64,000 nucleotides of DNA, from assembly GCF_036108815.1 (NCBI RefSeq), contig NZ_CP107985.1, positions 5,270,001 to 5,334,000 on the forward strand. The letters are read 5' to 3'. The stretch is from Streptomyces sp. NBC_00353 (lineage in GTDB: Bacteria; Actinomycetota; Actinomycetes; Streptomycetales; Streptomycetaceae). A program made the translations under genes and the position numbers. The notes below the pieces were generated by a model that had not been told where the DNA came from, made no database searches, and saw nothing but the letters and a program-made list of their open reading frames with translations. Shown here piece after piece: positions 16,781 to 25,897 of this stretch (the stretch's first letter is position 1; each line of letters begins with the position of its first letter).

Positions 16781-18439
16781 ATGAGCCAGGACGGCGCACA
16801 CGGTGCCCAGGGTCGCTACGCGGGCGGTTCGGTCGCCGGCGGCCGTTACCAGCTCCGCGACCTGCTCGGCGAAGGCGGAATGGCGTCCGTATATCTGGCG
16901 TACGACTCCGCGCTCGACCGCCAGGTGGCGATCAAGACGCTGCACACGGAGCTGGGGCGCGAGCAGTCCTTCCGCGAGCGGTTCCGGCGCGAGGCGCAGG
17001 CTGTTGCCAAGCTGCAGCACACCAACATCGTCTCGGTCTTCGACACCGGCGAGGACGAGCTCGGCGGCGCGCTGATGCCGTACATCGTCATGGAGTACGT
17101 GGAAGGGGAGCCGCTCGGCTCCGTACTCCAGGCGGACATCCGTAATTACGGTGCGATGCCGGCCGAAAAGGCTCTCAAGGTGACCGGCGACGTGCTGGCC
17201 GCGCTGGACACCAGCCACGAAATGGGCCTGGTCCACCGCGACATCAAGCCCGGCAACGTCATGGTGACCAAGCGCGGTGTCGTGAAGGTCATGGACTTCG
17301 GTATCGCCCGCGCCATGCAGTCGGGCGTCACGTCGATGACCCAGACCGGCATGGTCGTCGGCACTCCCCAGTACCTCTCTCCCGAACAGGCCCTCGGCCG
17401 TGGCGTGGACGCGCGCTCCGACCTGTACTCGGTCGGCATCATGCTGTTCCAGCTGCTGACCGGCCGGATCCCGTTCGACGCGGACTCCCCGCTCGCCATC
17501 GCGTACGCACACGTCCAGGAGGAGCCGGTCGCGCCGTCCTCCATCAACCGGTCGATCACCCCGGCGATGGACGCGCTGGTGGCCCGCGCGCTGAAGAAGA
17601 ATCCGAACGAGCGCTTCCCCAGCGCGGCGGCGATGCAGGACGAGATCACGCGCGTGCTGAACGCGGGCGGCCGGACGGGCGCCCCGGTGATCATCGGCGG
17701 CGCACCGGCGAACAGCGGCTCGGGCGTCGGCTCGGCGGTCTTCCCGCCGGTCGACCAGGCCACACCGGCGCCGCAGAGCGTGCAGATGCCGTACCAACCG
17801 CAGCAGTACCAGCAGCAGCCCGGCCCGTACGGCCCGCCGACACCGACACCGACACCGGCCCCTTCGCCGTCGTACGGCTACCCGCAGGCGAACCCGGCGT
17901 ACGGGACACCGGCTCCGATGCAGCATCAGTACCGGACACCGGCGCCGTACGACATCGCACCGCAGCCCGTGGGTGGCGGCGGTTCCGGCAGCGGTGGTGG
18001 CAACAAGCGGAACATGCCCGTGATCGTGGGCTCGATCGTGGTCGCGCTGATCGCGATCGGCGGGCTGATCACAGTGCTGTCGCTGAAGGACGACCCGGGC
18101 TCGGACTCGGGCAACGGCGGTGACCCGAGCAGCTCGGCGGTGGCCGGCGAGCACAAGGATCCGGAGCGGAACCGGACGATGAAGACCGAGGACTGCACGG
18201 ACGCCATGGAGGACAGCGACGACCCGAACAAGGTCGACGCACCGAGCTTCCTGTACAAGGACATCGTCTCCGCGAAGGAATGCGCCCTGGCCGCGGGCTG
18301 GACGATCAAGACGATCGAGGTCGCCGGGAACACCTATGCCGAGGACCAGATCATCGACCAGTTCCCCTCTGCGGGTACCGCCATCCCCGAGAAGGGCGCC
18401 CACTTCGAGCTGCGCATCTCCACGGGTGACCCGGCCTGA
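16781..18439 (+). CDS. Transmembrane Ser/Thr protein kinase with a single PASTA-like domain
   Basis: 552 residues, ATG 16781, ribosome site GAGGGGGAG upstream. Kinase domain about 23-285 with LGEGGMASVY, Lys52 (VAIKTL), HRDIKPGNVM, DFGIARAM, GTPQYLSPEQALG. Then a Pro/Gln/Tyr-rich cytoplasmic linker, a membrane helix (MPVIVGSIVVALIAIGGLI, about 408-427) and one PASTA-like module at the C-terminus (LAAGWTIKTIEVAG, IIDQFPSAGTAIPEKGAHFELRIS). PknB normally has several such modules; one suggests a distinct ligand or weak binding. Divergent from the repeat-tailed kinase and separate from the pknB operon at 57 kb. Confidence 0.9.
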   Translation: MSQDGAHGAQGRYAGGSVAGGRYQLRDLLGEGGMASVYLAYDSALDRQVAIKTLHTELGREQSFRERFRREAQAVAKLQHTNIVSVFDTGEDELGGALMPYIVMEYVEGEPLGSVLQADIRNYGAMPAEKALKVTGDVLAALDTSHEMGLVHRDIKPGNVMVTKRGVVKVMDFGIARAMQSGVTSMTQTGMVVGTPQYLSPEQALGRGVDARSDLYSVGIMLFQLLTGRIPFDADSPLAIAYAHVQEEPVAPSSINRSITPAMDALVARALKKNPNERFPSAAAMQDEITRVLNAGGRTGAPVIIGGAPANSGSGVGSAVFPPVDQATPAPQSVQMPYQPQQYQQQPGPYGPPTPTPTPAPSPSYGYPQANPAYGTPAPMQHQYRTPAPYDIAPQPVGGGGSGSGGGNKRNMPVIVGSIVVALIAIGGLITVLSLKDDPGSDSGNGGDPSSSAVAGEHKDPERNRTMKTEDCTDAMEDSDDPNKVDAPSFLYKDIVSAKECALAAGWTIKTIEVAGNTYAEDQIIDQFPSAGTAIPEKGAHFELRISTGDPA

Positions 18440-18519
18440 GCAAGCCGGTGACGCTGTTCGGCGGTAGCCCGTTCAGCGGTACCACTGCCCGGCGGCAGCG
18501 CTGTGCATACGGAAGTGAC

Positions 18520-18548
18520 GGCCCGGCACGCGTGAGGTGTGCCGGGCC
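18520..18548 (+). terminator. Hairpin terminator after kinase gene
   Basis: Arms GGCCCGGCAC (18520-18529) and GTGCCGGGCC (18539-18548) with a 9-nt loop, between the kinase stop and the next gene. Confidence 0.6.
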
Positions 18549-18605
18549 GGTTCGCCTCCCGATCCACCGGATGCCGGACATATCGGGGCATGTGACGCTG
18601 GCCTC

Positions 18606-19529
18606 ATGGTTTCAGGACTCCTCCCCCCATGGGCTTCGAGGTGCCTTGCCTGTCTGGTGATAGCGACGGGGGCGGCGCTAGGGCCGGTGCAGGGTCAGGC
18701 ACGCGCGGACCAGCGCGAAACCGGCTGGACGCCGGGGTCGGCACGCAGGTCGCCCAGCCCTTCGGCAGCCGCTCCGACGGCCCCCGAGACCCCCACGACT
18801 CCCCCCTCCTCTCCGTCCACCGGGCTGCCCGGTGGCTCCCCGGCCGGTCCGGCCGCGGCTCCCCCGGCCGGTCCGGCCGCAGCTCCCCCGGCCGATCAGC
18901 CCGCCGCCCCCTCGGCTGATACGCCCATAGCCCCATCGGCCGATCCGCCCCTCGCCCCTTCGGCCGAACCGCCGTCGAAACCTCGCACTCCGGCGACTGC
19001 GACCCCGTCGGACAGCGCCCCGGCCACCCCCTCCGCCTCCGCCTCGGCTTCTCCGTCCGCTTCCGCCCCGTCGTCGCCCTCACCCTCGCCCTCGCCCTCG
19101 CCGTCCACTTCCGACTCCCCCTCGCCCTCGCCGTCCGCTTCCGACCGGCGCTCCCCCTCACCCTCCGCCGGTCCGTCCACCCGACGGCCCGCGCACCCCA
19201 AGGCGCAGCCCCCGCTCGCCGGGCGGCAGGCCGGGGAAGGGCGGCTGCGGCCCGGGCGGCCGTACTCCCCGCGGGAGCTCGCGAAACGGGACGACTCTTT
19301 CGAACAGTCCGACCAGCTGCCCGCCGCGACGGCCCCGGCGATGCCGCCCTCGGCGACGATCGTGGCGACCACCACGGCCGGCGGCTCCCCGGTGCCGGGC
19401 CGGCTCGCGCCGCAGGCCCTCGAACAGCCCGCCGTGCGGCAGGTACGGCTGGTGTCACTGGGCACCGGAATCGCCCTGATAGGGCTGGGTCTGGGCTTCC
19501 TCGGGCTCCGTCTGCGCCGTACGAACTGA
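18606..19529 (+). CDS. Pro/Ser/Ala-rich exported membrane-anchored protein
   Basis: 307 residues from ATG 18606; a frame open further upstream lies in the terminator hairpin and is rejected. Signal peptide about 1-32 (CLACLVIATGAALGPVQGQARA). Residues about 40-210 are low complexity, with PAGPAAAP-type and SPSPSPSP-type runs. A C-terminal hydrophobic segment (LVSLGTGIALIGLGLGFLGLRL) followed by RRTN resembles the membrane and charged-tail part of sortase substrates, but no LPXTG or LAXTG precedes it. Probably a wall-spanning surface protein. No function can be assigned. Confidence 0.65.
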   Translation: MVSGLLPPWASRCLACLVIATGAALGPVQGQARADQRETGWTPGSARRSPSPSAAAPTAPETPTTPPSSPSTGLPGGSPAGPAAAPPAGPAAAPPADQPAAPSADTPIAPSADPPLAPSAEPPSKPRTPATATPSDSAPATPSASASASPSASAPSSPSPSPSPSPSTSDSPSPSPSASDRRSPSPSAGPSTRRPAHPKAQPPLAGRQAGEGRLRPGRPYSPRELAKRDDSFEQSDQLPAATAPAMPPSATIVATTTAGGSPVPGRLAPQALEQPAVRQVRLVSLGTGIALIGLGLGFLGLRLRRTN

Positions 19530-19541
19530 AGGGGGCGGGGC

Positions 19542-19581
19542 TTGCATCGACCAACATACTCGGTATACATACTGAGTATGT
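19542..19581 (+). promoter_or_regulatory. padR promoter with operator over -10 box and start codon
   Basis: -35 TTGCAT (19542-19547), 16-bp spacer, -10 TATACA (19564-19569), so transcription should start at or beside the ATG (19578). Inverted arms ACATACTC (19554-19561) and GAGTATGT (19574-19581) flank the -10; inside are two smaller palindromes, ATAC-TCG-GTAT and ATACT-G-AGTAT. No Shine-Dalgarno is present, so a leaderless mRNA repressed by its own product is the simplest reading. Confidence 0.7.
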
Positions 19582-20195
19582 CGATCCGCCACGGGCTCCT
19601 GGCCCTCCTGGAGCGCGGGCCTCGCTACGGCTCCCAGCTCCGCACCGAATTCGAGTCGCGCACCGGCTCCACCTGGCCCTTGAACGTCGGCCAGGTGTAC
19701 ACCACGCTCAGCAGGCTGGAGCGCGACGGCCTGGTCGTCCAGGACGGCGAGGACGATCAGGGACACGCCCTCTACTCGATCACCGACGACGGCCGCGCCG
19801 AACTGCGGAACTGGTTCGAGACGCCCGTCGACCGCAGCAGCCCGCCCCGCGACGAGCTGGCGATCAAGCTCGCCATGGCCGTCGGGGCGCCCGGGGTCGA
19901 CATCCGGGCCGTCATCCAGTCCCAGCGCCACCACACCGTGAAAGCGATGCAGGACTACACCCGGCTGAAGGCGCAGGCCCTCGCCGACGTCCCGGGCAAC
20001 CGCGACGAGGTGGCCTGGCTGCTCGTACTGGAACAGCTGATCTTCCAGGCCGAGGCCGAGGCCCGCTGGCTGGACCACTGCGAGTCGCGGCTGGTCCGCC
20101 TCGCCGAGGCCGCCGCCACGGATCCGGTACCTGAGGCGCGGACCGCCAACCACGCCCAGGCGCGCACGCCTGCCCGCCCGCGTACACGGCGCTGA
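19578..20195 (+). CDS. PadR-family transcriptional regulator
   Basis: 205 residues. Winged helix in the first 85 residues (MSIRHGLLALLERGPRYGSQLRTEF, NVGQVYTTLSRLERDGLV, YSITDDGRAELRNWF), then a helical dimerisation domain of the long PadR (PF03551 plus Vir_act_alpha_C) type, and an unstructured Arg/Thr/Pro-rich tail. The operator overlapping its start indicates autorepression. The ABC exporter genes follow on the same strand after 143 bp and are the likely targets, as in many PadR-MacB modules. Confidence 0.88.
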   Translation: MSIRHGLLALLERGPRYGSQLRTEFESRTGSTWPLNVGQVYTTLSRLERDGLVVQDGEDDQGHALYSITDDGRAELRNWFETPVDRSSPPRDELAIKLAMAVGAPGVDIRAVIQSQRHHTVKAMQDYTRLKAQALADVPGNRDEVAWLLVLEQLIFQAEAEARWLDHCESRLVRLAEAAATDPVPEARTANHAQARTPARPRTRR

Positions 20196-20338
20196 CCACC
20201 CGCGCACGCGGCACCGGCTGTCCTCGATCGCGGCGCTGCCCGCCCGCCTACGCGGCGTCCACCGCCTTCGACCGCATCGCCGACCGCCCGCCTGCGCGGT
20301 ATCGACCACAGACCATTCCCGAGGGGGAACCACTCACC

Positions 20339-21124
20339 ATGTCCTCGCACGAACCGTCCACAACCCCGTCGCCCCGGCTGTCCGCCGCGCCCCTGCCGGT
20401 CGACGCTCCCGTGCTCGAACTCCGCGCCCTCACGCGTACCCACGGAACCGGCATCGCCGAGGTGCACGCCCTGCGCGGCATCAATCTCTCGGTGCACACC
20501 GGTGAACTCGTCGCCGTGATGGGCCCGTCCGGCTCCGGCAAGTCCACCCTGCTCACCCTGGCCGGTGGTCTCGACACCGCGACCGGCGGCCAGGTGATCA
20601 TCGAGGGTCAGGACATCTCCACCCTCGGCCGCAAGGGCGTCGCGGCCCTGCGCCGGCGCAGCGTCGGCTATGTCTTCCAGGACTACAACCTGATCCCGGC
20701 GCTGACCGCGGCCGAGAACATCTCCCTGCCGCGCGAGCTCGACGGGGTCTCCGTGCGCAAGGCACGCAAGGAGGCGCGGGCCGCGCTGGAGGAGATGAAC
20801 CTCCTGCAGATCGCCGACCGGTTCCCCGACGAGATGTCCGGCGGTCAGCAGCAGCGGGTCGCGATCGCCCGCGCGCTGGTGGGGGACCGGCGCCTGGTGC
20901 TCGCCGACGAACCGACCGGGGCGCTCGACTCCGAAACCGGTGAGGCCGTCCTCGCCCTGCTGCGCAACCGGTGCGACCAGGGTGCGGCCGGGGTGATGGT
21001 GACGCATGAACCGCGGTACGCCGCCTGGGCGGACCGGGTCGTGTTCCTCCGGGACGGCTCGATCGTCGACCAGACACTGACCGCCGATGCCGACTCGCTG
21101 CTCGCCGCCGAGGGCGCCAAGTGA
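20339..21124 (+). CDS. ABC transporter ATP-binding protein (MacB/LolD type)
   Basis: 261 residues from ATG 20339, ribosome site GAGGGGGAA upstream. Walker A GPSGSGKST at 62-70, Q-loop FQDYNLIPALTAAEN, signature MSGGQQQRVAIARAL, Walker B RLVLADEPTGALDS, switch His in VTHEPR. The LxxAENI and GALD features place it with the LolD/MacB/FtsE branch, which exports peptides, lipids or antibiotics or drives mechanotransmission. Its stop overlaps the permease start by four bases (GTGA), so the pair is coupled. Confidence 0.93.
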   Translation: MSSHEPSTTPSPRLSAAPLPVDAPVLELRALTRTHGTGIAEVHALRGINLSVHTGELVAVMGPSGSGKSTLLTLAGGLDTATGGQVIIEGQDISTLGRKGVAALRRRSVGYVFQDYNLIPALTAAENISLPRELDGVSVRKARKEARAALEEMNLLQIADRFPDEMSGGQQQRVAIARALVGDRRLVLADEPTGALDSETGEAVLALLRNRCDQGAAGVMVTHEPRYAAWADRVVFLRDGSIVDQTLTADADSLLAAEGAK

Positions 21125-23976
21125 GCGTGTTCACGGGCTGGCGTGCCGCCCTCCGGATCGCCCGGCGCGACGCCATGCGGGCCAAGGGCCGCAGCGCACT
21201 GGTTGTCGCGATGATCGCGCTGCCGGTGCTCGGGGTGACGGCCGCCGATGTGACGTACCGCAGTGTGGAGCCGACCCGGGCCGAGAAGCTGATGGCCTCG
21301 ATGGGCTCCGCGGACGCGCTGTTCAGCGATCCGGGGATGGGGGCGGGCGCGATCCAGCAGATGCCCGACGGGCAGTCGTACGGCCCGGCTTCGGAGGACA
21401 TCGCGCGGCCGGCCGACGAACCCGTTCCGCCGATAGACATAAAGGCCGCGCTCCCCGAAGGTGCGCACGCGATCAGCATCCAGTCCGCCCCGGCCACCGT
21501 CACCACCAAGTACGGCATCACCACCGCCGACATCGTCGAGTTCCGGACGTCGGACCCGATGGCCCGCGGCAAGGTCACCCTCGTGCGGGGCGCCTTCCCG
21601 CACGGCGACGGCGAGATGGCAGCCACCGAGCCGTTCCTGGCCAAGTCGGGGCTGCACGTCGGTTCGCGCACCACTCTGCACGGCGCCGAGCGCACGTACA
21701 CCATCACCGGTGTCGTGGAACAGCCCGACGACCTCAAGTCCGCGGCGCTGTACGCCGAGCCGGGGGCGGTCATCGCCCCGTGGACGAACAGGGCCGAGCA
21801 CGACAAGAAGGTGCTGCCGCCGAACGCCGACTCCAAGGACTGGCTGGTCAGGGGAGCCGAGGGAGCCGGCGTGAGCTGGTCCGACGTGCTCGCCGCCAAC
21901 GCGCGGGGCGTCCTCGTCGTGTCCCGGCAGGTCGTCATCGACCCGCCGCCGGACTCCGAGGTCCCGATGGCCCGGTCCATGAACGGCGGCTCGTACGGCG
22001 GTTCCGAGGAGCTCAGCGCGGCGCTGATCACCGTGGTCGCCATGGCCGTCCTGGAGCTCGTACTGCTCGCCGGACCGGCCTTCGCGGTCGGCGCCCGCCG
22101 CTCCCGTCGCCAGCTCGGCCTCGTCGGTACGTGCGGTGGAGACCGGCGCCATGTCCGGGCCGTGGTGCTCTCCGGCGGGCTGGTGCTCGGCGGCGTCGGT
22201 GCCGTGGCCGGTGTCGCGTCCGGATTCGCGCTCACGGCGGTGTTCCGCCCGATGATCGAGGGCTGGGCCGGAAACCGCTTCGGATCGCTGGCTGTGCACC
22301 CGTCGGAGCTGCTGATCATTGCCGTGATCGGTCTGGTCACCGGTCTGCTGGCAGCGCTCGTACCCGCGATCGTGGCGAGCCGGCAGTCCGTGCTGGAATC
22401 GCTCAGCGGCCGCCGCGGAATCCGCCGCAGCTCCCGGGTACTGCCGGTGCTGGGCTCCATCACCCTGCTGATCGGCATCGCGGTCTCGGTCTACGGCGGC
22501 ACCAGCGGCAACTCGACACTGGTCGCCGGCGGGTCGGTCGTCGCCGAACTCGGCCTGCTCGGCTGCATCCCGGTGATCGTCGGCTTCCTCGGACGGCTCG
22601 GCCGCAGGCTGCCACTCTCCCCGCGGATGGCGTTGCGCGACGCGGCCCGCAACCGAGGGCGTACGGCCCCCGCGGTCGCGGCCGTGATGGCAGCCGTCGC
22701 GGGTTCGGTGGCCATCGCCACCTACATGTCCAGCGGCCAGGCCGAGTCGGAGTTCGAGTACACCGCGAGCCTCACCCCGGGCACGGTCGCGCTCGTCGCC
22801 TCCGACGACAAGGCGGCCGACCGGCTCCCGCTCGCCCGCGCCGCCGTCGAACGCAACCTCGCCGTCACCGGTGGACACGCCGACGTCGGCCGGTTCTGGG
22901 CGGGCAGCGACTGCAACATCTACTACGAGGAGGGGGACAGCTGCGGTTCGGTCGAGCTGATCAAGCCCGCCGGCAAGGGCCACTCCTGCCCGCTCGTCGG
23001 CAAGGGAGCCAAAAAACTCGCGGCGAGTCTCTCCGCCGAAGAGCACAGGAAGCTGATGCGGTCCCCCGCCTGCCTGGACGAGCTCATGTACGCGAGCCCG
23101 TTCATCGGCATGGCGGACGGCGTCGTCCTGGGCGACGCCAAGTTCCTCTCCACCTATGTGAAGCTCCGGGACCCCGCGGCCGCCAAGGCCCTGGAGGCCG
23201 GCACACCCGTGCTGCTCAACCCGGCGTACGCGAAGAACGGCGAGGTCACCCTCAAGGCCGTCCACAGGTACAGCGACCGCGACAAGAACCGCAAGCTGCA
23301 CCCGGGCAAGGCCGAGACCCGTACCGACCGGCTGAAGGTGTATCAGGCACCCGAGCAGTACGCCACCACACCCGGGGTCCGCATGATCCTGCCCCTGCAG
23401 ACAGCGAAACAGCTCGGTCTGCACACCGAGATGAACGGCAGTGTCTACGCGGTCGCCCATGAGCCGACGGACAGCGAGGAGCAGCGGGTCTCGGCGGCGG
23501 TCGAAGTGGCCGGCGGCGGAATCTATCTCCAGTCGGAGAGGGGACCGTCCGGGCGGCAGGACACGATCCTGCTGTTCCTCTCCCTGTTCGCCGGTGTGGT
23601 GACCCTGGGCGCGGCCGCGATCGCGACCGGTCTCGCCAAGGCCGACGCGGAGGCGGACCTCACCACGCTCAGCGCGGTGGGCGCACCCCCACGCGTACGG
23701 CGCACCCTCTCCGGTTTCCAGTGCCTGGTCGTCGCGCTCACCGGCGTCCTGCTCGGCACGGCAGCCGGTCTGGTGCCCGCGGTGGCGCTCCGGCTCATCG
23801 ATCTGCGTGCGGCCGTGAAGAACATGCGGATGCAGCCGATGGAGTCCGCATACACGCCGATCGTGCTGCCGTGGGCGACCATCGGGTTGCTGGCCGTGGT
23901 GGTGCCGCTACTGGCCGGGCTGGGTGCGGCGGCGTTCACCCGCTCACGGCAGACCGTGGCGCGCCGGGCCGGGTGA
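21121..23976 (+). CDS. FtsX-like ABC transporter permease, large
   Basis: 951 residues from GTG 21121. An N-terminal membrane helix is followed by an extracellular domain (about 50-300), a three-helix FtsX block (about 295-440), a further helix pair around 440-560, a second extracellular domain with several Cys (CNIYYEEGDSCG, PACLDEL), and a C-terminal FtsX block (about 820-940). This double-FtsX layout of roughly 850-950 residues is usual in actinobacterial permeases that pair with one ATPase. With the PadR gene it forms a three-gene export module, perhaps for an antimicrobial or signal compound. Confidence 0.9.
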   Translation: MSVFTGWRAALRIARRDAMRAKGRSALVVAMIALPVLGVTAADVTYRSVEPTRAEKLMASMGSADALFSDPGMGAGAIQQMPDGQSYGPASEDIARPADEPVPPIDIKAALPEGAHAISIQSAPATVTTKYGITTADIVEFRTSDPMARGKVTLVRGAFPHGDGEMAATEPFLAKSGLHVGSRTTLHGAERTYTITGVVEQPDDLKSAALYAEPGAVIAPWTNRAEHDKKVLPPNADSKDWLVRGAEGAGVSWSDVLAANARGVLVVSRQVVIDPPPDSEVPMARSMNGGSYGGSEELSAALITVVAMAVLELVLLAGPAFAVGARRSRRQLGLVGTCGGDRRHVRAVVLSGGLVLGGVGAVAGVASGFALTAVFRPMIEGWAGNRFGSLAVHPSELLIIAVIGLVTGLLAALVPAIVASRQSVLESLSGRRGIRRSSRVLPVLGSITLLIGIAVSVYGGTSGNSTLVAGGSVVAELGLLGCIPVIVGFLGRLGRRLPLSPRMALRDAARNRGRTAPAVAAVMAAVAGSVAIATYMSSGQAESEFEYTASLTPGTVALVASDDKAADRLPLARAAVERNLAVTGGHADVGRFWAGSDCNIYYEEGDSCGSVELIKPAGKGHSCPLVGKGAKKLAASLSAEEHRKLMRSPACLDELMYASPFIGMADGVVLGDAKFLSTYVKLRDPAAAKALEAGTPVLLNPAYAKNGEVTLKAVHRYSDRDKNRKLHPGKAETRTDRLKVYQAPEQYATTPGVRMILPLQTAKQLGLHTEMNGSVYAVAHEPTDSEEQRVSAAVEVAGGGIYLQSERGPSGRQDTILLFLSLFAGVVTLGAAAIATGLAKADAEADLTTLSAVGAPPRVRRTLSGFQCLVVALTGVLLGTAAGLVPAVALRLIDLRAAVKNMRMQPMESAYTPIVLPWATIGLLAVVVPLLAGLGAAAFTRSRQTVARRAG

Positions 23977-24110
23977 CGCGCGGCCGGACACTGCGGTCGA
24001 AGGCTGATTGCGGGGCTGACCGGGCGGTTTCGTTGCCCCCGAGAATGGTGGATCAACCGTAATCGGGGGCACCACCCTGTTGAACAGCACGTGTGCGAGA
24101 CAATGGCGGC

Positions 24111-24659
24111 ATGGAGATGCCGAGGAATGAACGGTCGCACGAGCACCCCCAAGTCCTCGTAGTGGGACAGGACGGCATGGCGATCGGCGGCGGCGGTGGC
24201 ACTGACGACGAATCGCGTGAGGTCCCGGTGACAGAAATGGTCGAACAGCCCGCGAAGGTCATGCGCATCGGCAGCATGATCAAGCAGCTCCTGGAAGAGG
24301 TCAGGGCGGCTCCTCTCGACGAGGCGAGCCGGGTCCGGCTCAAGGAGATCCACGCAAGCTCCGTCAAGGAGCTGGAGGACGGCCTCGCGCCGGAGCTGGT
24401 GGAGGAGCTCGAACGGCTCTCCCTGCCGTTCACGGAGGAGTCGGTCCCCTCCGAAGCGGAACTCCGGATTGCGCAGGCCCAGTTGGTGGGCTGGCTGGAG
24501 GGTCTCTTCCACGGCATCCAGACGGCACTGTTCGCCCAGCAGATGGCGGCCCGCGCGCAGTTGGAACAGATGCGCCGCGCGCTTCCGCCGGGCAGCGGTC
24601 ACGAGGACGACGACGGCTCGGACCCGCACGGGGCGATCCGGTCGGGCCCGTACCTGTAA
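24111..24659 (+). CDS. bpa: Bacterial proteasome activator Bpa (DUF2587)
   Basis: 182 residues from ATG 24111 (GTG 24093 is an alternative). The central four-helix region (KVMRIGSMIKQLLEEVRAAPLDEASRVRLKEIH, LEELERLSLPF, LVGWLEGLFHGIQTALFAQQMAAR) matches the Bpa/PafE family. The C-terminus is GPYL, corresponding to the GQYL tail that docks into the 20S proteasome in mycobacteria. It is an ATP-independent ring activator for unfolded substrates, acting without Mpa/ARC. It stands alone here; proteasome core genes are not in the window. Confidence 0.9.
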   Translation: MEMPRNERSHEHPQVLVVGQDGMAIGGGGGTDDESREVPVTEMVEQPAKVMRIGSMIKQLLEEVRAAPLDEASRVRLKEIHASSVKELEDGLAPELVEELERLSLPFTEESVPSEAELRIAQAQLVGWLEGLFHGIQTALFAQQMAARAQLEQMRRALPPGSGHEDDDGSDPHGAIRSGPYL

Positions 24660-24706
24660 GGCCGTACGCCGGTTTCCGTACCTCAACCTCATCCACGTAC
24701 ATACGA

Positions 24707-24748
24707 ACAGCGGGCCCGGCACACAGGAACGTGTGCCGGGCCCGCTGT
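24707..24748. terminator. Bidirectional terminator, 18-bp perfect stem
   Basis: Arms 24707-24724 and 24731-24748 are exactly complementary, 6-nt loop AGGAAC. It separates the convergent bpa and quinone oxidoreductase genes. Confidence 0.88.
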
Positions 24749-24762
24749 GTCTCCGGCTGCGT

Positions 24763-25749
24763 TCAGGCCGCCGGCGTGGCCAGGAGCACCTTGCCGATGT
24801 GGGTGCTGGACTCCAGCACCCGGTGGGCCTCCGCTGCGTCCGGCATCGGCAGCGTACGGTCCACGATCGGCCGGACCACGCCACTGCCGATCAGCGGCCA
24901 CACATGCTCTCGCACGGCGGCGACGATGGCGGCCTTCTCGGCGAGCGGACGCCCGCGCAGGGACGTTGCCGTGATCGCCGCGCGCTTGTTCAGCAGAGCG
25001 CTCAGATTGAGATCGCCCTTGACGCCACCCTGGAGGCCGATGATGGCGAGCCTGCCGTTGACGGCGAGCGCCTTCACATTCCGGTCCAGATACTTCGCAC
25101 CGACGATGTCGAGGATGACGTCCGCGCCCGCCCCGTCCGTCGCCTTGCTCAGCTCCTCGACGAAGTCCTGCTCCCGGTAGTCGATCAGGATGTCGGCTCC
25201 GAGCTCCGCGCACCGCGCCAGCTTCTCGGGGCCGCCCGCGGTCACCGCGACCCGTGCGCCCACGGCCTTGGCGAGCTGGATCGCCATCGTGCCGATACCG
25301 CTGGAGCCTCCGTGCACCAACAGCGTCTCGCCGGGGCGCAGATGGGCCACCATGAACACGTTCGACCAGACCGTGGCTGTCACCTCGGGCAGCGCCGCGG
25401 CCATCGCCGGATCGACGCCGTCCGGCACGGGCAGCAGTTGCCCGGCAGGTACGGCGACCTTCTCCGCGTAACCGCCGCCCGCGAGCAGCGCACACACCTC
25501 GTCGCCGACCGACCAGCCGGTGACACCGGGGCCGACCTCCGCGATCCGGCCGGCGCACTCCAGACCGGGATACGGGGACGCGCCGGGCGGTGGGTTGTAG
25601 AAGCCCTGCCGCTGCAGAACATCGGCGCGGTTGACCGCGCTGGACACGACCTCGACGAGAACCTCGCCCTCGCCGGGTACGGGATCGGGGACCTCGGCCC
25701 AGACGAGCGCCTCGGGGCCACCGGGTGCGGGGATTGTGATCGCATGCAT
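24763..25749 (-). CDS. NAD(P)H:quinone oxidoreductase (zinc-independent MDR, PIG3/QOR-like)
   Basis: 328 residues from ATG 25749. GroES-like N-terminal domain and a Rossmann domain with VHGGSSGIGTMAIQLAKAVGARV; the zinc-ligand cysteines of alcohol dehydrogenases are absent. NRADVLQRQGFYNPPPGASPYPGLECAG is the PIG3-type signature, and VAVTAGGPEKLARCAELGAD suits NADPH binding. It should reduce quinones or other unsaturated carbonyls with NADPH. Same strand as the K+ channel gene, 148 bp downstream of it. Confidence 0.9.
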   Translation of the reverse strand: MHAITIPAPGGPEALVWAEVPDPVPGEGEVLVEVVSSAVNRADVLQRQGFYNPPPGASPYPGLECAGRIAEVGPGVTGWSVGDEVCALLAGGGYAEKVAVPAGQLLPVPDGVDPAMAAALPEVTATVWSNVFMVAHLRPGETLLVHGGSSGIGTMAIQLAKAVGARVAVTAGGPEKLARCAELGADILIDYREQDFVEELSKATDGAGADVILDIVGAKYLDRNVKALAVNGRLAIIGLQGGVKGDLNLSALLNKRAAITATSLRGRPLAEKAAIVAAVREHVWPLIGSGVVRPIVDRTLPMPDAAEAHRVLESSTHIGKVLLATPAA

Positions 25750-25897
25750 GGCGGCGAGGCTACTCCGTGGCGGCGGCGCGACGGGTCGGCGGCGGGTTTA
25801 CGACGCGCCGCGGTCGCCTGCCGTCCGAGGCGGACGGCACGTTGCCCGACTTCTGTCCGAAGCGCGCGACTCGCCGCGGGCGAGTCACCGCAGGCTC

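Noticed and set aside
18537..18605. Upstream extension of the Pro/Ser-rich protein gene
   Set aside because: It would begin within the terminator hairpin; ATG 18606 gives a proper signal peptide.
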